Shown here one piece after another: positions 37,640 to 48,793 of a stretch of DNA of 64,000 nt (position 1 is its first letter; every line of letters begins with the position of its first letter). The notes beneath the pieces are model-generated. The model did no database searches and was not told the DNA's origin. It worked only from the letters and a program-made list of their open reading frames with translations. Source of the DNA: Betaproteobacteria bacterium Ga0074130 (GTDB lineage: Bacteria > Pseudomonadota > Gammaproteobacteria > Burkholderiales > Rhodocyclaceae); contig LNDZ01000024.1 in NCBI GenBank assembly GCA_001464495.1, forward strand, positions 1-64,000, written 5' to 3'. Both the position numbers and the translations under genes were made by a program.

Positions 37640-38570
37640 TACGTGCATCCTCCAGCAGGCGAACCACGAGTTGCGGGAAGGGAATGCCGGCGGCCTTGGC
37701 AGCCATCGGTACAAGGGAGTGATCTGTCATGCCCGGCGCAGTATTTGCCTCCAGGCAATACTGTTTGCCAGATGCATCCAGCATTACATCAATACGTGAC
37801 CAGCCACGCCCACCTATGACAGCGTAGGCGCGCAGAGCCATATCCTGCATAGCTTTCTCTTCCCCAACCGGCAAACCACTTGGGATGCGGTACTCAGTAT
37901 CGTCACGCAGATACTTAGCTTCAAAATCGTAGAAGTCGGTTGTCGGCACAATCCGGATGGGTGGCAGCGCCTTGGCGTTTTTGCCTGTGCCCAGAATGCC
38001 GACGGTGAATTCGCCTCCAGCAAGAAAGCGTTCAGCCATGACAATACTGTCGTACTTGGCAGCCTCAACATAAGCAGCCTTCAAGCCACCCGGTGTCTTG
38101 ACCTTGCTGATGCCAATGCTCGAGCCTTCATTGGCCGGCTTGACAAAAAGCGGCAAACCAAGCTGCTGCTCGACGGCCACAAAATCACTGTCTTCGTCCA
38201 GGATCACAAAGTCGGCCACTGGCAGGCCTGCAGCCTGCCAGACCAGCTTAGTCCGCCACTTATCCATGGCCAGTGCTGACGCAAGAATGCCGCTACCGGT
38301 ATAGGGGATGCCGAGCAAGTCCAGCGCGCCTTGCACTGAGCCATCCTCACCGCCTCGACCATGCAGGGCGATAAATACGCGTTCGAAACCTTCGCGCTTA
38401 AGATCTTCCAAAGGGCGATCGGCCGGATCAAAGGCATGCGCATCCACGCCAGCAGACTGTAATGCGGCCAGCACGGCAGCGCCGCTCTTGAGCGATACCT
38501 CGCGTTCAGCGGACGTGCCGCCGAACAGAACTGCTACTTTACCGAAGTCTTGGAAACCCACTGCGCTCAA
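37632..38570 (-). CDS. ddlB: D-alanine--D-alanine ligase
   Basis: ATP-grasp ligase of about 312 aa joining two D-alanines for peptidoglycan. [44 protein letters not shown] (within 354-type loop), [15 protein letters not shown] and [10 protein letters not shown] match the family. The N-terminus is not certain: TTG at 38570 overlaps the murB stop (TTGA) and has AGGGG before it; GTG at 38561 would also fit. Confidence 0.94.
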   Translation of the reverse strand: MSAVGFQDFGKVAVLFGGTSAEREVSLKSGAAVLAALQSAGVDAHAFDPADRPLEDLKREGFERVFIALHGRGGEDGSVQGALDLLGIPYTGSGILASALAMDKWRTKLVWQAAGLPVADFVILDEDSDFVAVEQQLGLPLFVKPANEGSSIGISKVKTPGGLKAAYVEAAKYDSIVMAERFLAGGEFTVGILGTGKNAKALPPIRIVPTTDFYDFEAKYLRDDTEYRIPSGLPVGEEKAMQDMALRAYAVIGGRGWSRIDVMLDASGKQYCLEANTAPGMTDHSLVPMAAKAAGIPFPQLVVRLLEDARSA

Positions 38571-39490
38571 GCCATTGCCCCTGATTCGTTCTTGTTTTTG
38601 CCGCCCACAATGCGCACTTCGCACTCGAGTTCGACATCAAATTTTTGCATCACTACAGCCCTAATTTGGCCGATTAGCATTTCTATCTCACTTGCTCTCG
38701 CCGCACCCTGTGGATTAACGATGAAATTGGCATGCTTTTCCGAAACCTGCGCTCCACCTAGCTTCAGCCCTTTCAGCCCGGCGGCCTCAATCAAGCGCGC
38801 GGCATGGTCGCCCGGTGGGTTGCGAAACACCGATCCGGCGTTCGGCAACTGAAGTGGCTGGCTGGCAATTCGCTTCTCCAGTAATTCGCGAATACGGGCG
38901 CGAGAGGCTGCGCCATCGCCACTCGGGAAGCGCAACCATGCCCCGACAAACACCTCATCATGCGCTGTGAGGGGCCGGACATGGCGATAGGCAATCTCAA
39001 ATTCTGCGGGTGGTCGAACCACAAACTCACCCCGTCGATTGATCAGGCGTACTCGCTCGACAAACGACCACGTTTCACTGCCATAGCAACCGGCGTTCAT
39101 GGCCAACGCGCCACCAATCGTGCCGGGGATGCCTGCGAGGAACTCAGCACCGGCCAGATCGTGCGTGGCAGCAAAACGGGCCACCTTGGGTGATGCGACG
39201 CCCGCTTCGGCGTAGATCGTTCCGTCCGCTTCAAGCGCCAGGTTTTTAAGCGCCCCATGCGTAAAGACGACGGTGCCGTCAAAGCCCTCGTCCCGAACCA
39301 GCAGATTCGAGCCCAATCCCACCATCAACACATCCTCTGTTGAGGGCAAGCTGCCCAGCAGCGCAGCGCAATCCTCAACATCCACCGGCCATGCGGCACG
39401 TGCTGCAGCCCCGCCAGCACGCCACGAGACGTGACGAACCATCGGTTCATTGCTGCGCAACTCGCCACGAAAGGCCGGTGCGGGGGTCAT
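38567..39490 (-). CDS. murB: UDP-N-acetylenolpyruvoylglucosamine reductase
   Basis: FAD enzyme of 307 aa making UDP-MurNAc. FAD-binding [35 protein letters not shown], the proton-donor Ser in [10 protein letters not shown], and [14 protein letters not shown] are in place. Overlaps murC by four bases and ddlB by four. Confidence 0.97.
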   Translation of the reverse strand: MTPAPAFRGELRSNEPMVRHVSWRAGGAAARAAWPVDVEDCAALLGSLPSTEDVLMVGLGSNLLVRDEGFDGTVVFTHGALKNLALEADGTIYAEAGVASPKVARFAATHDLAGAEFLAGIPGTIGGALAMNAGCYGSETWSFVERVRLINRRGEFVVRPPAEFEIAYRHVRPLTAHDEVFVGAWLRFPSGDGAASRARIRELLEKRIASQPLQLPNAGSVFRNPPGDHAARLIEAAGLKGLKLGGAQVSEKHANFIVNPQGAARASEIEMLIGQIRAVVMQKFDVELECEVRIVGGKNKNESGAMA

Positions 39491-40914
39491 TGCTCACCCT
39501 GTCCGGCGTCAATCAACTCGACGACACGCGCGGCAACGCCGCCAACCGAGCCAGCGCCCATGGTCATCACCACATCGCCGGGATGTGCCGCGTCCAGAAT
39601 GGCTTGAGGCATATGAGTAATGTCTTCGACAAACAGGGGCTCAACCTTGCCCGCCACGCGCACAGCACGTGCCAGTGTGCGTGCATCCGCAGCAACAATC
39701 GGTTGCTCGCCAGCGGCATAGACCTCGCCCAGCAACAAGGCATCAACGGTTGATAACACCTTGACGAAATCTTCGAAGCAATCTCGCGTACGTGTGTAGC
39801 GGTGCGGCTGAAAAGCCAGCACGACACGACGACCAGGGAAGGCACCGCGCGCAGCTGCCAGCGTTGCTGCCATTTCCACCGGATGGTGGCCGTAGTCATC
39901 GATCAAGGTGAAGTTGCCAGCTAGCTCACCATCACGTGCAATGCACGGCAGTTCGCCGTACCGCTGGAAGCGACGCCCAACGCCATTGAATTCCGCCAGC
40001 GCTTTCTGAATAGCAGCATCGCTGGCACCAACCTCGGTCGCCACCGCAATCGCTGCCAACGCATTGAGGACGTTATGCATGCCTGGGCTGTTGAGTACCA
40101 CCGGGAATCGACTGACCGTGCCATTGGTGCGTACGCAATCAAAATGCATTTGGCTACCCACGGCACGGACATTGGTGGCGCGCACATTGGCTTCCTGTTC
40201 AATGCCGTATGTCACCACCTGCTTGGTCACGCCGGGGAGAATCTCGCGCACATTCGCATCATCAGCGCACAGCACGGCGACGCCGTAGAAAGGCAGGCGC
40301 TGAATGAAATCAATAAAGGCCTGCTTGAGCTTACCGAAGTCGTGCCCGTAGGTCTCCATGTGATCGGCATCGATATTGGTGACGACCGAAATCACTGGTG
40401 ACAGGAACAGAAACGAAGCGTCCGACTCATCAGCCTCGGCAACCAGAAACTCGCCCTGCCCGAGGCGCGCATTCGCACCGGCCGAATTGAGGCGGCCGCC
40501 AATCACAAATGTTGGGTCCAACCCTGCTTCGCCCAGAATGCTGGCAACCAAACTGGTTGTCGTGGTTTTACCGTGCGTGCCAGCAATCGCGATGCCCTGC
40601 TTTAAGCGCATCAGTTCTGCCAGCATTTGTGCGCGCGGCACAATCGGTACATGGCGAGCCCGTGCGGCGATCACTTCCGGGTTGTCTTCCTGCACGGCGG
40701 TTGATACCACCAGTGCATCGGCCACGGCAACATGCTCGGCTGCGTGCCCCTGCATCACACTGACGCCAAGCTTTTTCAAACGGCGCGTGGTGGCGTTGTC
40801 AGCCAGGTCTGAACCACTGACCTTGAAGCCCTGATTCACCAACACTTCGGCGATACCGCTCATGCCTGCACCGCCAACACCGACGAAGTGAATATTCTTG
40901 ACCTTGTGCTTCAT
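39487..40914 (-). CDS. murC: UDP-N-acetylmuramate--L-alanine ligase
   Basis: Mur ligase of 475 aa adding L-Ala to UDP-MurNAc. N-terminal [21 protein letters not shown] loop [27 protein letters not shown] and [16 protein letters not shown] are diagnostic for MurC. The ATG at 40914 has GAGGTG upstream; an earlier frame opening at 40941 is not family-like. Confidence 0.97.
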   Translation of the reverse strand: MKHKVKNIHFVGVGGAGMSGIAEVLVNQGFKVSGSDLADNATTRRLKKLGVSVMQGHAAEHVAVADALVVSTAVQEDNPEVIAARARHVPIVPRAQMLAELMRLKQGIAIAGTHGKTTTTSLVASILGEAGLDPTFVIGGRLNSAGANARLGQGEFLVAEADESDASFLFLSPVISVVTNIDADHMETYGHDFGKLKQAFIDFIQRLPFYGVAVLCADDANVREILPGVTKQVVTYGIEQEANVRATNVRAVGSQMHFDCVRTNGTVSRFPVVLNSPGMHNVLNALAAIAVATEVGASDAAIQKALAEFNGVGRRFQRYGELPCIARDGELAGNFTLIDDYGHHPVEMAATLAAARGAFPGRRVVLAFQPHRYTRTRDCFEDFVKVLSTVDALLLGEVYAAGEQPIVAADARTLARAVRVAGKVEPLFVEDITHMPQAILDAAHPGDVVMTMGAGSVGGVAARVVELIDAGQGEQ

Positions 40915-40966
40915 GCGACACCTCGGTTCTTTGTCACGCACGGGCTATGCCCGGATAGTTGTGTAT

Positions 40967-42019
40967 TCATGCCAACCCCATGCAAACCTTGGCCACCGCT
41001 TGGGCGGCATCAGGTCGGGCGAGGTCACGCGCACGCTCTGCCATTTGCAGCAGCTGTGCGCGGCTCAGGTTCTGGATCAAGGCCAGCGTCTCTGCAGACA
41101 GCTCGTTTTGTGGCAGTAGGATGGCTGCACCGGCATTGGCAAGGAAGCGGGCGTTTGAGGTCTGATGATCATCAACCGCGTGTGGATAAGGCACCAGAAT
41201 GCTGCCCACACCGGCAGCGGCCAGCTCTGCAACCGTCAGTGCACCGGCGCGGCAGATCACGATATCCGCCCACTCATACGCAGCGGCCATGTCATCGATA
41301 AAGGCGACACAGCCAGCAGCGACACCCGCCTTGCGATAATTGGCTTCGAGCGCTTGCAGATGACGTTCGCCTGACTGATGCACGATCACTGGACGTACCG
41401 ATTCGGCAAGTAGCGCAACGCCCGCCGGAATGGCTTCGTTCAGTGCAGTCGCTCCTAGGCTGCCGCCGACAACGAGAAGATGCAATGGCGGCTGACGCTC
41501 TGCAAAACGCTCAGCGGGGGCGCCCAGTGCAGCAATTTCATCGCGCACCGGATTCCCAACCCACTCACCAGCCGGGAGTACACCTGGAAACCCAGTCAGG
41601 ACACGATTTGCAACCTTCGCTAATACCTTGTTCGCCAGCCCTGGTACCGAATTTTGCTCATGCAGCACCAAGGGGATGCCGAGCAGTGACGCCATCATTC
41701 CGCCGGGAAAGGTAATAAAACCGCCCATCCCCAACACCACATCAGGACGAATCCGACGTAGTTCCTGCCATGCCTGCCAAAAGCCACGCAACAAATTAAT
41801 CGGCAACAACAGCTTGCGCAAAAAACCTTTGCCGCGCAACGCACCAAAGCGCACCCAGCTCATCTCGATGCCATGCTTCGGGACGAGGCGCGCTTCCATG
41901 CCCTCAGGGTTACCCATCCACACGACACGCCAACCAGCCACACGTAGTTGCTCGGCTACCGCAAGACCCGGCATGATGTGACCACCAGTGCCGCCCGCCA
42001 TGATGAGGAGTGTTTTCAT
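40967..42019 (-). CDS. murG: Undecaprenyl-PP-MurNAc-pentapeptide GlcNAc transferase
   Basis: GT28 enzyme of 350 aa that makes lipid II on the inner membrane. [57 protein letters not shown] and [31 protein letters not shown] are family motifs. The ATG overlaps the stop of the 36-aa ORF (ATGA) and uses the ribosome site within the duplicated 30-bp repeat. Confidence 0.97.
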   Translation of the reverse strand: MKTLLIMAGGTGGHIMPGLAVAEQLRVAGWRVVWMGNPEGMEARLVPKHGIEMSWVRFGALRGKGFLRKLLLPINLLRGFWQAWQELRRIRPDVVLGMGGFITFPGGMMASLLGIPLVLHEQNSVPGLANKVLAKVANRVLTGFPGVLPAGEWVGNPVRDEIAALGAPAERFAERQPPLHLLVVGGSLGATALNEAIPAGVALLAESVRPVIVHQSGERHLQALEANYRKAGVAAGCVAFIDDMAAAYEWADIVICRAGALTVAELAAAGVGSILVPYPHAVDDHQTSNARFLANAGAAILLPQNELSAETLALIQNLSRAQLLQMAERARDLARPDAAQAVAKVCMGLA

Positions 42020-42042
42020 GCTCGGTTCCCTCGCATGAGTTG
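42013..42042. repeat. 30-bp direct repeat, copy at murG start
   Basis: Perfect 30-bp copy of 42120-42149. It holds the murG ATG, its GAGGGA ribosome site and the codons for QLMRGNRA. Offset between copies is 107 bp. Confidence 0.95.
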
Positions 42043-42126
42043 ATGATTTTGGCTGCGGCCGGCACTACGTGCCTTAACTTCGGCTGCGCTGAAGTTAGCC
42101 TTCGCCGAAACAGGCATTTTTTTCAT
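42016..42126 (-). CDS. 36-aa ORF made by a short duplication between ftsW and murG
   Basis: The ORF begins with an ATGA overlap on the ftsW stop and ends with an ATGA overlap on the murG start. It opens [12 protein letters not shown] and ends HQLMRGNRA, the latter identical to the last residues of FtsW because 30 bp (including the ribosome site GAGGGA) is present twice. Both junctions keep the -1 coupled reading pattern of the cluster, so it should be translated. Product function is doubtful; the peptide is basic and soluble. Could be a neutral by-product of the insertion. Confidence 0.55.
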   Translation of the reverse strand: MKKMPVSAKANFSAAEVKARSAGRSQNHQLMRGNRA

Positions 42127-42149
42127 GCTCGGTTCCCTCGCATGAGTTG
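42120..42149. repeat. 30-bp direct repeat, copy at ftsW end
   Basis: Original-looking copy: it encodes the last residues of FtsW and the ribosome site for the next start codon. The roughly 77 bp between the copies is rich in short dyads (GGCAC/GTGCC at 42061-42073; TAACTTC/GAAGTTA at 42075-42097). Confidence 0.95.
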
Positions 42150-43328
42150 CCTGTTTTCCCAATCTACGCGCAGAAGAATCGCAAGCGCCACGCAATTGGC
42201 AACGATGCCAGAGCCACCAAAACTCATCAGCGGCAAGGTCAGCCCCTTGGTAGGTAACAGCCCCATGTTCACGCCCATGTTGATGAATGACTGCACGCCG
42301 ATCCAGATGCCGATGCCTTGCGCGACGAGTGCTGGGTAAATTCGCCCCAACCCTAATGCAGTCTTTCCGATAGCGAAGCTGCGCTGAATCAGCAGCGAAA
42401 ACATCAGCACCACGACACATACGCCGACAAAGCCAAGCTCTTCGGCAATCACGGCCAGCAGAAAGTCAGTGTGGGCTTCTGGCAGATAGAAAAGTTTTTC
42501 GACGCTAGCACCGAGGCCCACGCCAAACCATTCGCCGCGCCCAAAGGCAATCAAGGCATGCGAGAGCTGATAACCCTTGCCGAATGCATCCTGCCAGGGG
42601 TCCATGAAACCAAACAGACGTTCACGGCGATACGGCGAGAACCAAATCAGCAGAACAAAGCCAATCAGCAGTACGACTAGCAGCGTGCCAAAAATGCGCA
42701 CATTAATGCCGCCCAGAAAAAGAATGCCAATCGCAATACTCACGATGACGACAAAGGCACCGAAGTCTGGCTCCTTGAGTAGCAGAAATCCGACTAGTAG
42801 CATGACCATGGCCATGGGGCCGAAGCCACGCTTGAAGCTAGCCATGTCAGCGAGCTTGCGATGGGTGTAGTCGCCCGCATACAAGACAGCAAATAGCTTC
42901 ATCAACTCTGAGGGCTGCAGATTGATCGGTCCCAGCGGCAGCCAGCGCTGCGCACCATTCACCGAACGCCCAACATGCGGGATGATCACCAGCACCAGCA
43001 GCGCTATCCCGAGCAGGAAAAGGTAAGGCGCCATCTGCTGCCAGAAGCGCAGAGGAATCTGAAATGCCATGGCGCCACAGACTAGTCCGATGGCCAAAAA
43101 CAAACCATGACGGATCAAGAAGTAGCTGGCCTGATTGCCAGTGAAGCGGCTTCCTTCGGCCGTGGCGATGGACGCTGAATAGACCATCACAAAGCCAAGC
43201 ATTAGGAGACCTAGTCCGCACCACAGCAGCACGGCGTCGAACTCCTGTGTCGGGGTCGCGCGCGCGCCAGTGGCACTAACGCTAGCATCGTCTCCCAATC
43301 CAAAGCGCTGTAGCAATCCACTCATCAT
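42123..43328 (-). CDS. ftsW: Lipid II polymerase / division protein FtsW
   Basis: SEDS-family glycosyltransferase of 401 aa with about ten membrane helices. Signature pieces: [36 protein letters not shown]-region, [15 protein letters not shown], and [15 protein letters not shown] at the end. It polymerises septal peptidoglycan with FtsI. The ATG at 43328 overlaps the murD stop (ATGA); an open frame to 43415 is not family-like. Its last 30 bp are duplicated downstream. Confidence 0.97.
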   Translation of the reverse strand: MMSGLLQRFGLGDDASVSATGARATPTQEFDAVLLWCGLGLLMLGFVMVYSASIATAEGSRFTGNQASYFLIRHGLFLAIGLVCGAMAFQIPLRFWQQMAPYLFLLGIALLVLVIIPHVGRSVNGAQRWLPLGPINLQPSELMKLFAVLYAGDYTHRKLADMASFKRGFGPMAMVMLLVGFLLLKEPDFGAFVVIVSIAIGILFLGGINVRIFGTLLVVLLIGFVLLIWFSPYRRERLFGFMDPWQDAFGKGYQLSHALIAFGRGEWFGVGLGASVEKLFYLPEAHTDFLLAVIAEELGFVGVCVVVLMFSLLIQRSFAIGKTALGLGRIYPALVAQGIGIWIGVQSFINMGVNMGLLPTKGLTLPLMSFGGSGIVANCVALAILLRVDWENRQLMRGNRA

Positions 43329-44737
43329 GGGGCATCTCCCTTGAGTGCGTGCACGGCAGTGATAAAGACTTGGGCACGATGTGCATAGTTGCGGAACATG
43401 TCGAGGCTGGCGCACGCGGGCGATAACAGCACTGCATCACCGGGGGCCGCGAGTTTCGCGGCGAGTATTACCGCCGCATTCATGTCGGCGGCGGTATGCA
43501 AAGGCACGCCCGCACCTTGTAGTGCATGTTCAAGTTTGTCGGCATCGCGACCAATTAGCACTACGGCGCGGGCGGCTTTTGACACTGCAGGCTGCAATGC
43601 TGAGAAGTCTTGGCCTTTACCATCGCCACCGGCAATCAGTACCACCTTGTGATCGGGGCCGGCTAACTGTCCTTCAAGAGCAGCCAGGGTTGCACCGACA
43701 TTAGTACCCTTCGAGTCGTCGTAATACGTGACACCATCAATCTCAGTGACACGCTCCACCCGATGCGGCAACCCCTTGAAGGTTTGTAAGCCTGCCAGCA
43801 ACTTGTCCATCGGCAGACCAAGTGCTGAACACAACGCAAGGGAGGCCAAGGCATTCGCTGCGTTGTGCAATCCATTGATGGGCAAGCGGCTAACCGGCAA
43901 CAAGGGTAGATCTCCCTGTGCCAACCAACTCTCTCCACCGCGCGTTACCAGGCCAAAGTCGTGTGGATGTGCGGGCGTATCCAGACCGAAAGTCAGTAAA
44001 GGGCGCCCAACAATGGCCATGTGCCGTACGCGTGAGTCTTCGCGATTGAGGATCTGCGTACCGTCATGCGCAACACAACCTTCGCCCTGACCAAAAATTC
44101 GTGCCTTGGCTTCAGCGTACTCTTTCAGACTGATGTAGCGATCCAGATGATCATCACTGATATTGAGCACAGTCGCTGCATCGGGATTCAACGAGTTGAG
44201 CGTTTCGAGTTGGAAGCTCGACAGCTCAAGCACCCAAATCTGTGGCAAGCGGTCGTCATCGATGCAATCCATCAATGCGGTTAGCGCGGCCGGCGAGATA
44301 TTGCCCGCAACCTCGGCGGCATAACCAGCGGCATTGCATAGATGCCCTGTCAGTGCAGTTGTCGTAGTCTTGCCATTGGTACCCGTGATCGCGATCACAC
44401 GTGGCATTTGCGGAAGCATACGCAAGGCTGCTGCGAACAACTCAATCTCGCCAACCACGGAAATACCCTTGAGGCGGGCCTGCAGCACAATCATTTGGCC
44501 GGCAGGCAAGCCCGGGGACAAGGCCAGTACATCGATGTCAGACAGCAGCGCATCGCTGAAGGGGCCCGTCACCAACACTGCCTCTTTAACTTGCGCCTGC
44601 AGATCCGTCGCAAATGGTGGCTGGCTACGTGTATCTGCAACACGCACACGTGCGCCCATGCGCACGCACCAGCGCGCCATGGCCAGACCCGATTCACCGA
44701 GGCCAAGAACGAGAACGTGTTTTCCGGACAGCTTCAT
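43325..44737 (-). CDS. murD: UDP-N-acetylmuramoylalanine--D-glutamate ligase
   Basis: Mur ligase of 470 aa adding D-Glu. [14 protein letters not shown] at the N-terminus, ATP loop [15 protein letters not shown], and [32 protein letters not shown] and [15 protein letters not shown] at the C-terminal domain are MurD-specific. Follows mraY by 21 bases. Confidence 0.97.
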   Translation of the reverse strand: MKLSGKHVLVLGLGESGLAMARWCVRMGARVRVADTRSQPPFATDLQAQVKEAVLVTGPFSDALLSDIDVLALSPGLPAGQMIVLQARLKGISVVGEIELFAAALRMLPQMPRVIAITGTNGKTTTTALTGHLCNAAGYAAEVAGNISPAALTALMDCIDDDRLPQIWVLELSSFQLETLNSLNPDAATVLNISDDHLDRYISLKEYAEAKARIFGQGEGCVAHDGTQILNREDSRVRHMAIVGRPLLTFGLDTPAHPHDFGLVTRGGESWLAQGDLPLLPVSRLPINGLHNAANALASLALCSALGLPMDKLLAGLQTFKGLPHRVERVTEIDGVTYYDDSKGTNVGATLAALEGQLAGPDHKVVLIAGGDGKGQDFSALQPAVSKAARAVVLIGRDADKLEHALQGAGVPLHTAADMNAAVILAAKLAAPGDAVLLSPACASLDMFRNYAHRAQVFITAVHALKGDAP

Positions 44738-44758
44738 GTGCGATGCGCCAATGTGTCT

Positions 44759-45928
44759 TTAACGAATCTTCAAGGTGGACAAACCGAATAACACCAACAG
44801 AATGGTGATGATCCAGAAGCGCACCACCACCTGCGTTTCTTTCCAGCCACTCTTTTCGTAGTGATGGTGCAAAGGCGCCATGCGCAAAATACGGCGGCCC
44901 TCGCCGTATTTTCGTTTTGTGTATTTGAACCAACTCACTTGCACCATCACCGAGATGGTTTCGGCCACAAAGACACCGCCCATGATGAAGAGCACAATCT
45001 CCTGACGCGCGATGACCGCAACTGTTCCGAGCGCAGCGCCAAGAGACAGCGCCCCCACATCACCCATGAAGACCTCGGCGGGGTAGGCGTTAAACCAAAG
45101 GAAACCAAGCCCTGCACCTGCCAACGCAGCACAGAACACCGTTACTTCACCCGCGCCCGGCACATAGGGCAGCAGCAAGTATTTCGAGAACACAGCATTA
45201 CCCGCGACGTAGGTAAAAATCCCAAGTGCAGAACCGACCAACACTGTCGGCATGATGGCAAGACCATCCAGACCATCCGTCAGATTCACGGCATTGCTAG
45301 TACCGACGATGACGCAATACGTGAGGATGATGAAACCGAACATCCCAACCGGATACGCCACATGCTTAAAGAAGGGCACGATCAGATCCGCTGTGGTGGG
45401 CAGCTCAAGCGTGAAGCCACTCATCACCCATTGAAAGAAGAGCTCAACAACCTTCTCGTTGTTGGGTGCCGAGATTGAAAATGCGATATAGATGGCAGCT
45501 ACTAGACCAATCGTCGATTGCCAGAAGAACTTAGCACGCGCCGACAGGCCATCTGGGTTCTTGTAAACCACCTTGCGCCAGTCATCCACCCAACCAACAG
45601 CGCCGAATCCCAATGTCACGATCAGCACAATCCAGATAAAGCGGTTGGAGAGATCCGCCCAGAGCAGCGTGGAGATGCCCAACGAAATCAAGATCAAGCC
45701 ACCACCCATGGTTGGCGTGCCCGACTTTGCCAAGTGAGTTTGTGGGCCATCAGTGCGTACTGGCTGGCCAATCTTCTTCTCCGTCAGCCAGCGAATGAAG
45801 GCAGGGCCGGCCACAAAGGAAATGGTCAGTGCTGTCATCGTCGCCAGCACCGCCCGCAAGGTGATGTAGTTGAAGACATTAAAAGCACGCGTGTCCTGCG
45901 CCAGCCATTGCGCGAGTTCAAGCAGCAT
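44759..45928 (-). CDS. mraY: Phospho-MurNAc-pentapeptide transferase
   Basis: Ten-helix membrane enzyme of 389 aa making lipid I from UDP-MurNAc-pentapeptide and undecaprenyl phosphate. [45 protein letters not shown] and the [13 protein letters not shown] loop near the C-terminus carry the catalytic Asp and His residues. Overlaps murF by 11 bases. Confidence 0.98.
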   Translation of the reverse strand: MLLELAQWLAQDTRAFNVFNYITLRAVLATMTALTISFVAGPAFIRWLTEKKIGQPVRTDGPQTHLAKSGTPTMGGGLILISLGISTLLWADLSNRFIWIVLIVTLGFGAVGWVDDWRKVVYKNPDGLSARAKFFWQSTIGLVAAIYIAFSISAPNNEKVVELFFQWVMSGFTLELPTTADLIVPFFKHVAYPVGMFGFIILTYCVIVGTSNAVNLTDGLDGLAIMPTVLVGSALGIFTYVAGNAVFSKYLLLPYVPGAGEVTVFCAALAGAGLGFLWFNAYPAEVFMGDVGALSLGAALGTVAVIARQEIVLFIMGGVFVAETISVMVQVSWFKYTKRKYGEGRRILRMAPLHHHYEKSGWKETQVVVRFWIITILLVLFGLSTLKIR

Positions 45929-47333
45929 GTTGATTTCCCTCGGAGAGCGTTACGGTTTTTGGATCAGGAAATTTGAGGGCATCCAACACACGCTCCATGC
46001 GCATGAATCGAGAGCCCTTGATCAGGACAGTCACCTCGGCAGCCAGAAGGCTTTTCAGTGCAACCACCAATGCATCGATATGCTTAAAATGCTCGCCGCC
46101 AGCGCCAAAGCTCTTGGCGGCAGCGATACTCATCTCTCCCAGCGTCAGTAACACATCCACACCCTGGCTATTGGCATAAGCACCGATTTCATCGTGGTAC
46201 TGCGCGCCTTGGTCACCGACCTCACCCATGTCACCGAGGACAAGAATGCGACGGCCCGGAATGCCCGCCAATACATCGATGGCGGCGCGCACAGAATCGG
46301 GATTAGCGTTATAGCTGTCATCAATCAGGCTGCACCCGGCCAATCCTTTATGAATTTGCAGACGGCCCTTGACGGGCAAGAAGGCTGCGAGACCTGCCAG
46401 GACACTCTCGAAACTGCAATCTGCAGCCAGTGTCGCTGCTGCTGCACCCAAAGCATTGCGGATGTTGTGATCACCAACGGTGTTCAGCTGAAGCGGCGCA
46501 ATACCCTGAGGAGCATGCAAGCACAGCTTCTGCCCATCTCGTTCAACCCGCACATCCGCGGCTGGATTGAAGCCAAAACTGATGACCTTGCGTGAGCCTG
46601 CGGCACGTTGCCAATCATCAAAGAAGGCATCATCCGCATTCAGCACGACGATGCCTTTAGGTGGTAATGCCGTGATGACCGCTGCATGCTCCTCAGCCAC
46701 GGCAACAACCGTCTTCATAAACTCCTGATGTTCGCGCTGCGCGTTATTGATGATGGCAACGGTGGCATGCGTAATGTTGGCCAACACGGCGGTCTCGCCC
46801 GGATGATTCATCCCCATTTCAATCACTGCAGCCTGATGATGCGACTTCATCCTCAGCAGCATGGTGGGAACACCGATGTCATTGTTCAGGTTGCCGGTAG
46901 TGGCTAACCGATTGTCGGCACCAAAAGCGGCAGCGAGAATGCTGGCGATCATTTCCTTGACGGTTGTCTTGCCATTGCTTCCGACAACACCGATCACTGG
47001 AATAGCAAATGTCTCGCGCCATGCGCGCGCCAGTGAGGCAAAGGCGTGGCGGGTATCGTCAACCACCAACAGTGGCAAGTCCTCGAAGCCATCACCTTCT
47101 TTTTCATGCTCTTGATACCACTCACGATCAACGATAGCAGCGGCGGCACCAGCCGCCAACACATCGCGCACAAAGCGATGACCATCAAAGGTTTCGCCGC
47201 GCAAGGCAAGAAACAGTTCGCCCGGCTGAATGCTGCGTGAATCGGTCGATACGGCGGTATAGGCCGTCGGCATGCCGTACACAGCAACGCCATCCCCGGC
47301 GAGTGCCTTGAGTGTGTCGTGTAGGCTCAGCAT
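45918..47333 (-). CDS. murF: UDP-MurNAc-tripeptide--D-Ala-D-Ala ligase
   Basis: Mur ligase of 471 aa adding D-Ala-D-Ala. ATP loop [41 protein letters not shown] and [16 protein letters not shown] are diagnostic. Overlaps murE by seven bases. Confidence 0.97.
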   Translation of the reverse strand: MLSLHDTLKALAGDGVAVYGMPTAYTAVSTDSRSIQPGELFLALRGETFDGHRFVRDVLAAGAAAAIVDREWYQEHEKEGDGFEDLPLLVVDDTRHAFASLARAWRETFAIPVIGVVGSNGKTTVKEMIASILAAAFGADNRLATTGNLNNDIGVPTMLLRMKSHHQAAVIEMGMNHPGETAVLANITHATVAIINNAQREHQEFMKTVVAVAEEHAAVITALPPKGIVVLNADDAFFDDWQRAAGSRKVISFGFNPAADVRVERDGQKLCLHAPQGIAPLQLNTVGDHNIRNALGAAAATLAADCSFESVLAGLAAFLPVKGRLQIHKGLAGCSLIDDSYNANPDSVRAAIDVLAGIPGRRILVLGDMGEVGDQGAQYHDEIGAYANSQGVDVLLTLGEMSIAAAKSFGAGGEHFKHIDALVVALKSLLAAEVTVLIKGSRFMRMERVLDALKFPDPKTVTLSEGNQHAA

Positions 47334-48793
47334 GCGCGCGCCTCCAATGCGGCTTGCGCGTGAGCGATGTCGGAGAAAGGGAAACGCTCGCCATTGATCT
47401 CCTGGTAGTCTTCGTGGCCTTTGCCGGCGAGTAAGACAACATCAGCTGGCGAGGCGGACGAGATGACTCGCTGAATCGCTACGGCACGATCCTGCTCAAT
47501 CGATGCTGGGGACTGCATACCTGCGCAGATGTCGGCAAGGATTGCAGCAGCGTCTTCACCACGCGGGTTGTCACTGGTGAGAAGCACATGATCCGCACGT
47601 TTTTCAGCGACGGCTCCCATCAGTGGACGCTTACCTGCATCACGCTCCCCCCCGCAGCCGAATACGCAGTGCAACTTGCCTTGACGTGCCGTCGCAACTT
47701 CGCGCAAAGTCATCAGTACCTTGTCGAGGGCATCTGGTGTGTGGGCATAATCGACCACAACCAGCGGCGCTGTATCACCACCCAAAGTCTGCATACGGCC
47801 CGGTGGTGGCGATAGCTTTGCACATGCAGCGACAGCCTCTGCCAATGGCACGCCATAGGCACGTAACGTCGCCATCACCGCAAGCAGATTTGAGGCATTG
47901 AAGCGACCTACAACGCCAGCCTCAAGCTTCAAGCCCTGCACCTCAAACGACATTCCCTGCGCATTCAGGCTCAGGTTTTTCGCCGACAGGCATTCACTCA
48001 CGGGAGCTTGCACATCGTTGAGGGTGTAACCGATACAAGGGATGCGGCCATTGACCTGGTCAAGAATGCGCAGACCTAATGGATCATCGAGATTAATCAC
48101 AACCTGTTCCAGACCCGGCCAAACGAACAAACGCATCTTGGCGGCCGCATAGGCCTCCATGCTTCCGTGATAATCCAGATGATCACGCGTGAAGTTGGTA
48201 AATACGGCCACAGCAAACTGGGTCGCATCAATACGCCCCTCCTCAATGCCGATTGACGACACCTCCATGGCACACGCGTCTGCCCCTTCCTTCACAAAAT
48301 GCTGCAAGAATTTTTGCAAAGTCAGGGCATTCGGCGTCGTGTTAGGGCTGGGCTCAAGTGCGCCGGGAAAGCCGTTCCCTAGCGTACCCACCACAGCACA
48401 TCGCTTTTGCAAATGAGTAAAGCTCTCAGCCAGCCATTGGGTCACCGAAGTTTTTCCGTTGGTACCCGTTACACCTGCAAGCCACAGATGGCGTGAGGGA
48501 TGCTCATACACTTCGGCAGCAAGATCGGCGACCACGCCACGTAGACCAGCAACCGCGAGCGCAGGCACACCAAGCTTCCCAATCTCAGCACCATTCGACT
48601 CATAGACCACTGCAGCTGCGCCACGCGCAATAGCAGCATCAATGTATTGACGACCATCGCTCAACTCGCCCGGGTAAGCGAGGAAGACATCGCCCGGTAG
48701 AACCTCTCGCGAATCAGCCGACAACGACGCGACATTGATTCGCTGTGCGCGTAGGCCTTCCAAGATTTCAGGGGCCGTCATGTGCGGCATCAC
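47327..48793 (-). CDS. murE: UDP-MurNAc-L-Ala-D-Glu--meso-diaminopimelate ligase
   Basis: Mur ligase of 488 aa. ATP loop GVTGTNGKTSVTQWLAES, EVSSIGIEEGR and VDYAHTPDALDKVL are seen; the DNPR motif (TSDNPRGEDA) marks meso-diaminopimelate rather than lysine as substrate, as expected for a Gram-negative wall. The start may be the third Met-containing codon (MTAPEIL), with first ATGs overlapping ftsI. Confidence 0.97.
   Translation of the reverse strand: MMPHMTAPEILEGLRAQRINVASLSADSREVLPGDVFLAYPGELSDGRQYIDAAIARGAAAVVYESNGAEIGKLGVPALAVAGLRGVVADLAAEVYEHPSRHLWLAGVTGTNGKTSVTQWLAESFTHLQKRCAVVGTLGNGFPGALEPSPNTTPNALTLQKFLQHFVKEGADACAMEVSSIGIEEGRIDATQFAVAVFTNFTRDHLDYHGSMEAYAAAKMRLFVWPGLEQVVINLDDPLGLRILDQVNGRIPCIGYTLNDVQAPVSECLSAKNLSLNAQGMSFEVQGLKLEAGVVGRFNASNLLAVMATLRAYGVPLAEAVAACAKLSPPPGRMQTLGGDTAPLVVVDYAHTPDALDKVLMTLREVATARQGKLHCVFGCGGERDAGKRPLMGAVAEKRADHVLLTSDNPRGEDAAAILADICAGMQSPASIEQDRAVAIQRVISSASPADVVLLAGKGHEDYQEINGERFPFSDIAHAQAALEARAC

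Noticed and set aside
43329-43415. Longer FtsW N-terminus
   Set aside because: The 29 extra residues overlap murD, include Cys/Arg-rich sequence unlike FtsW, and the ATGA junction at 43325-43328 fits the cluster's coupling pattern.
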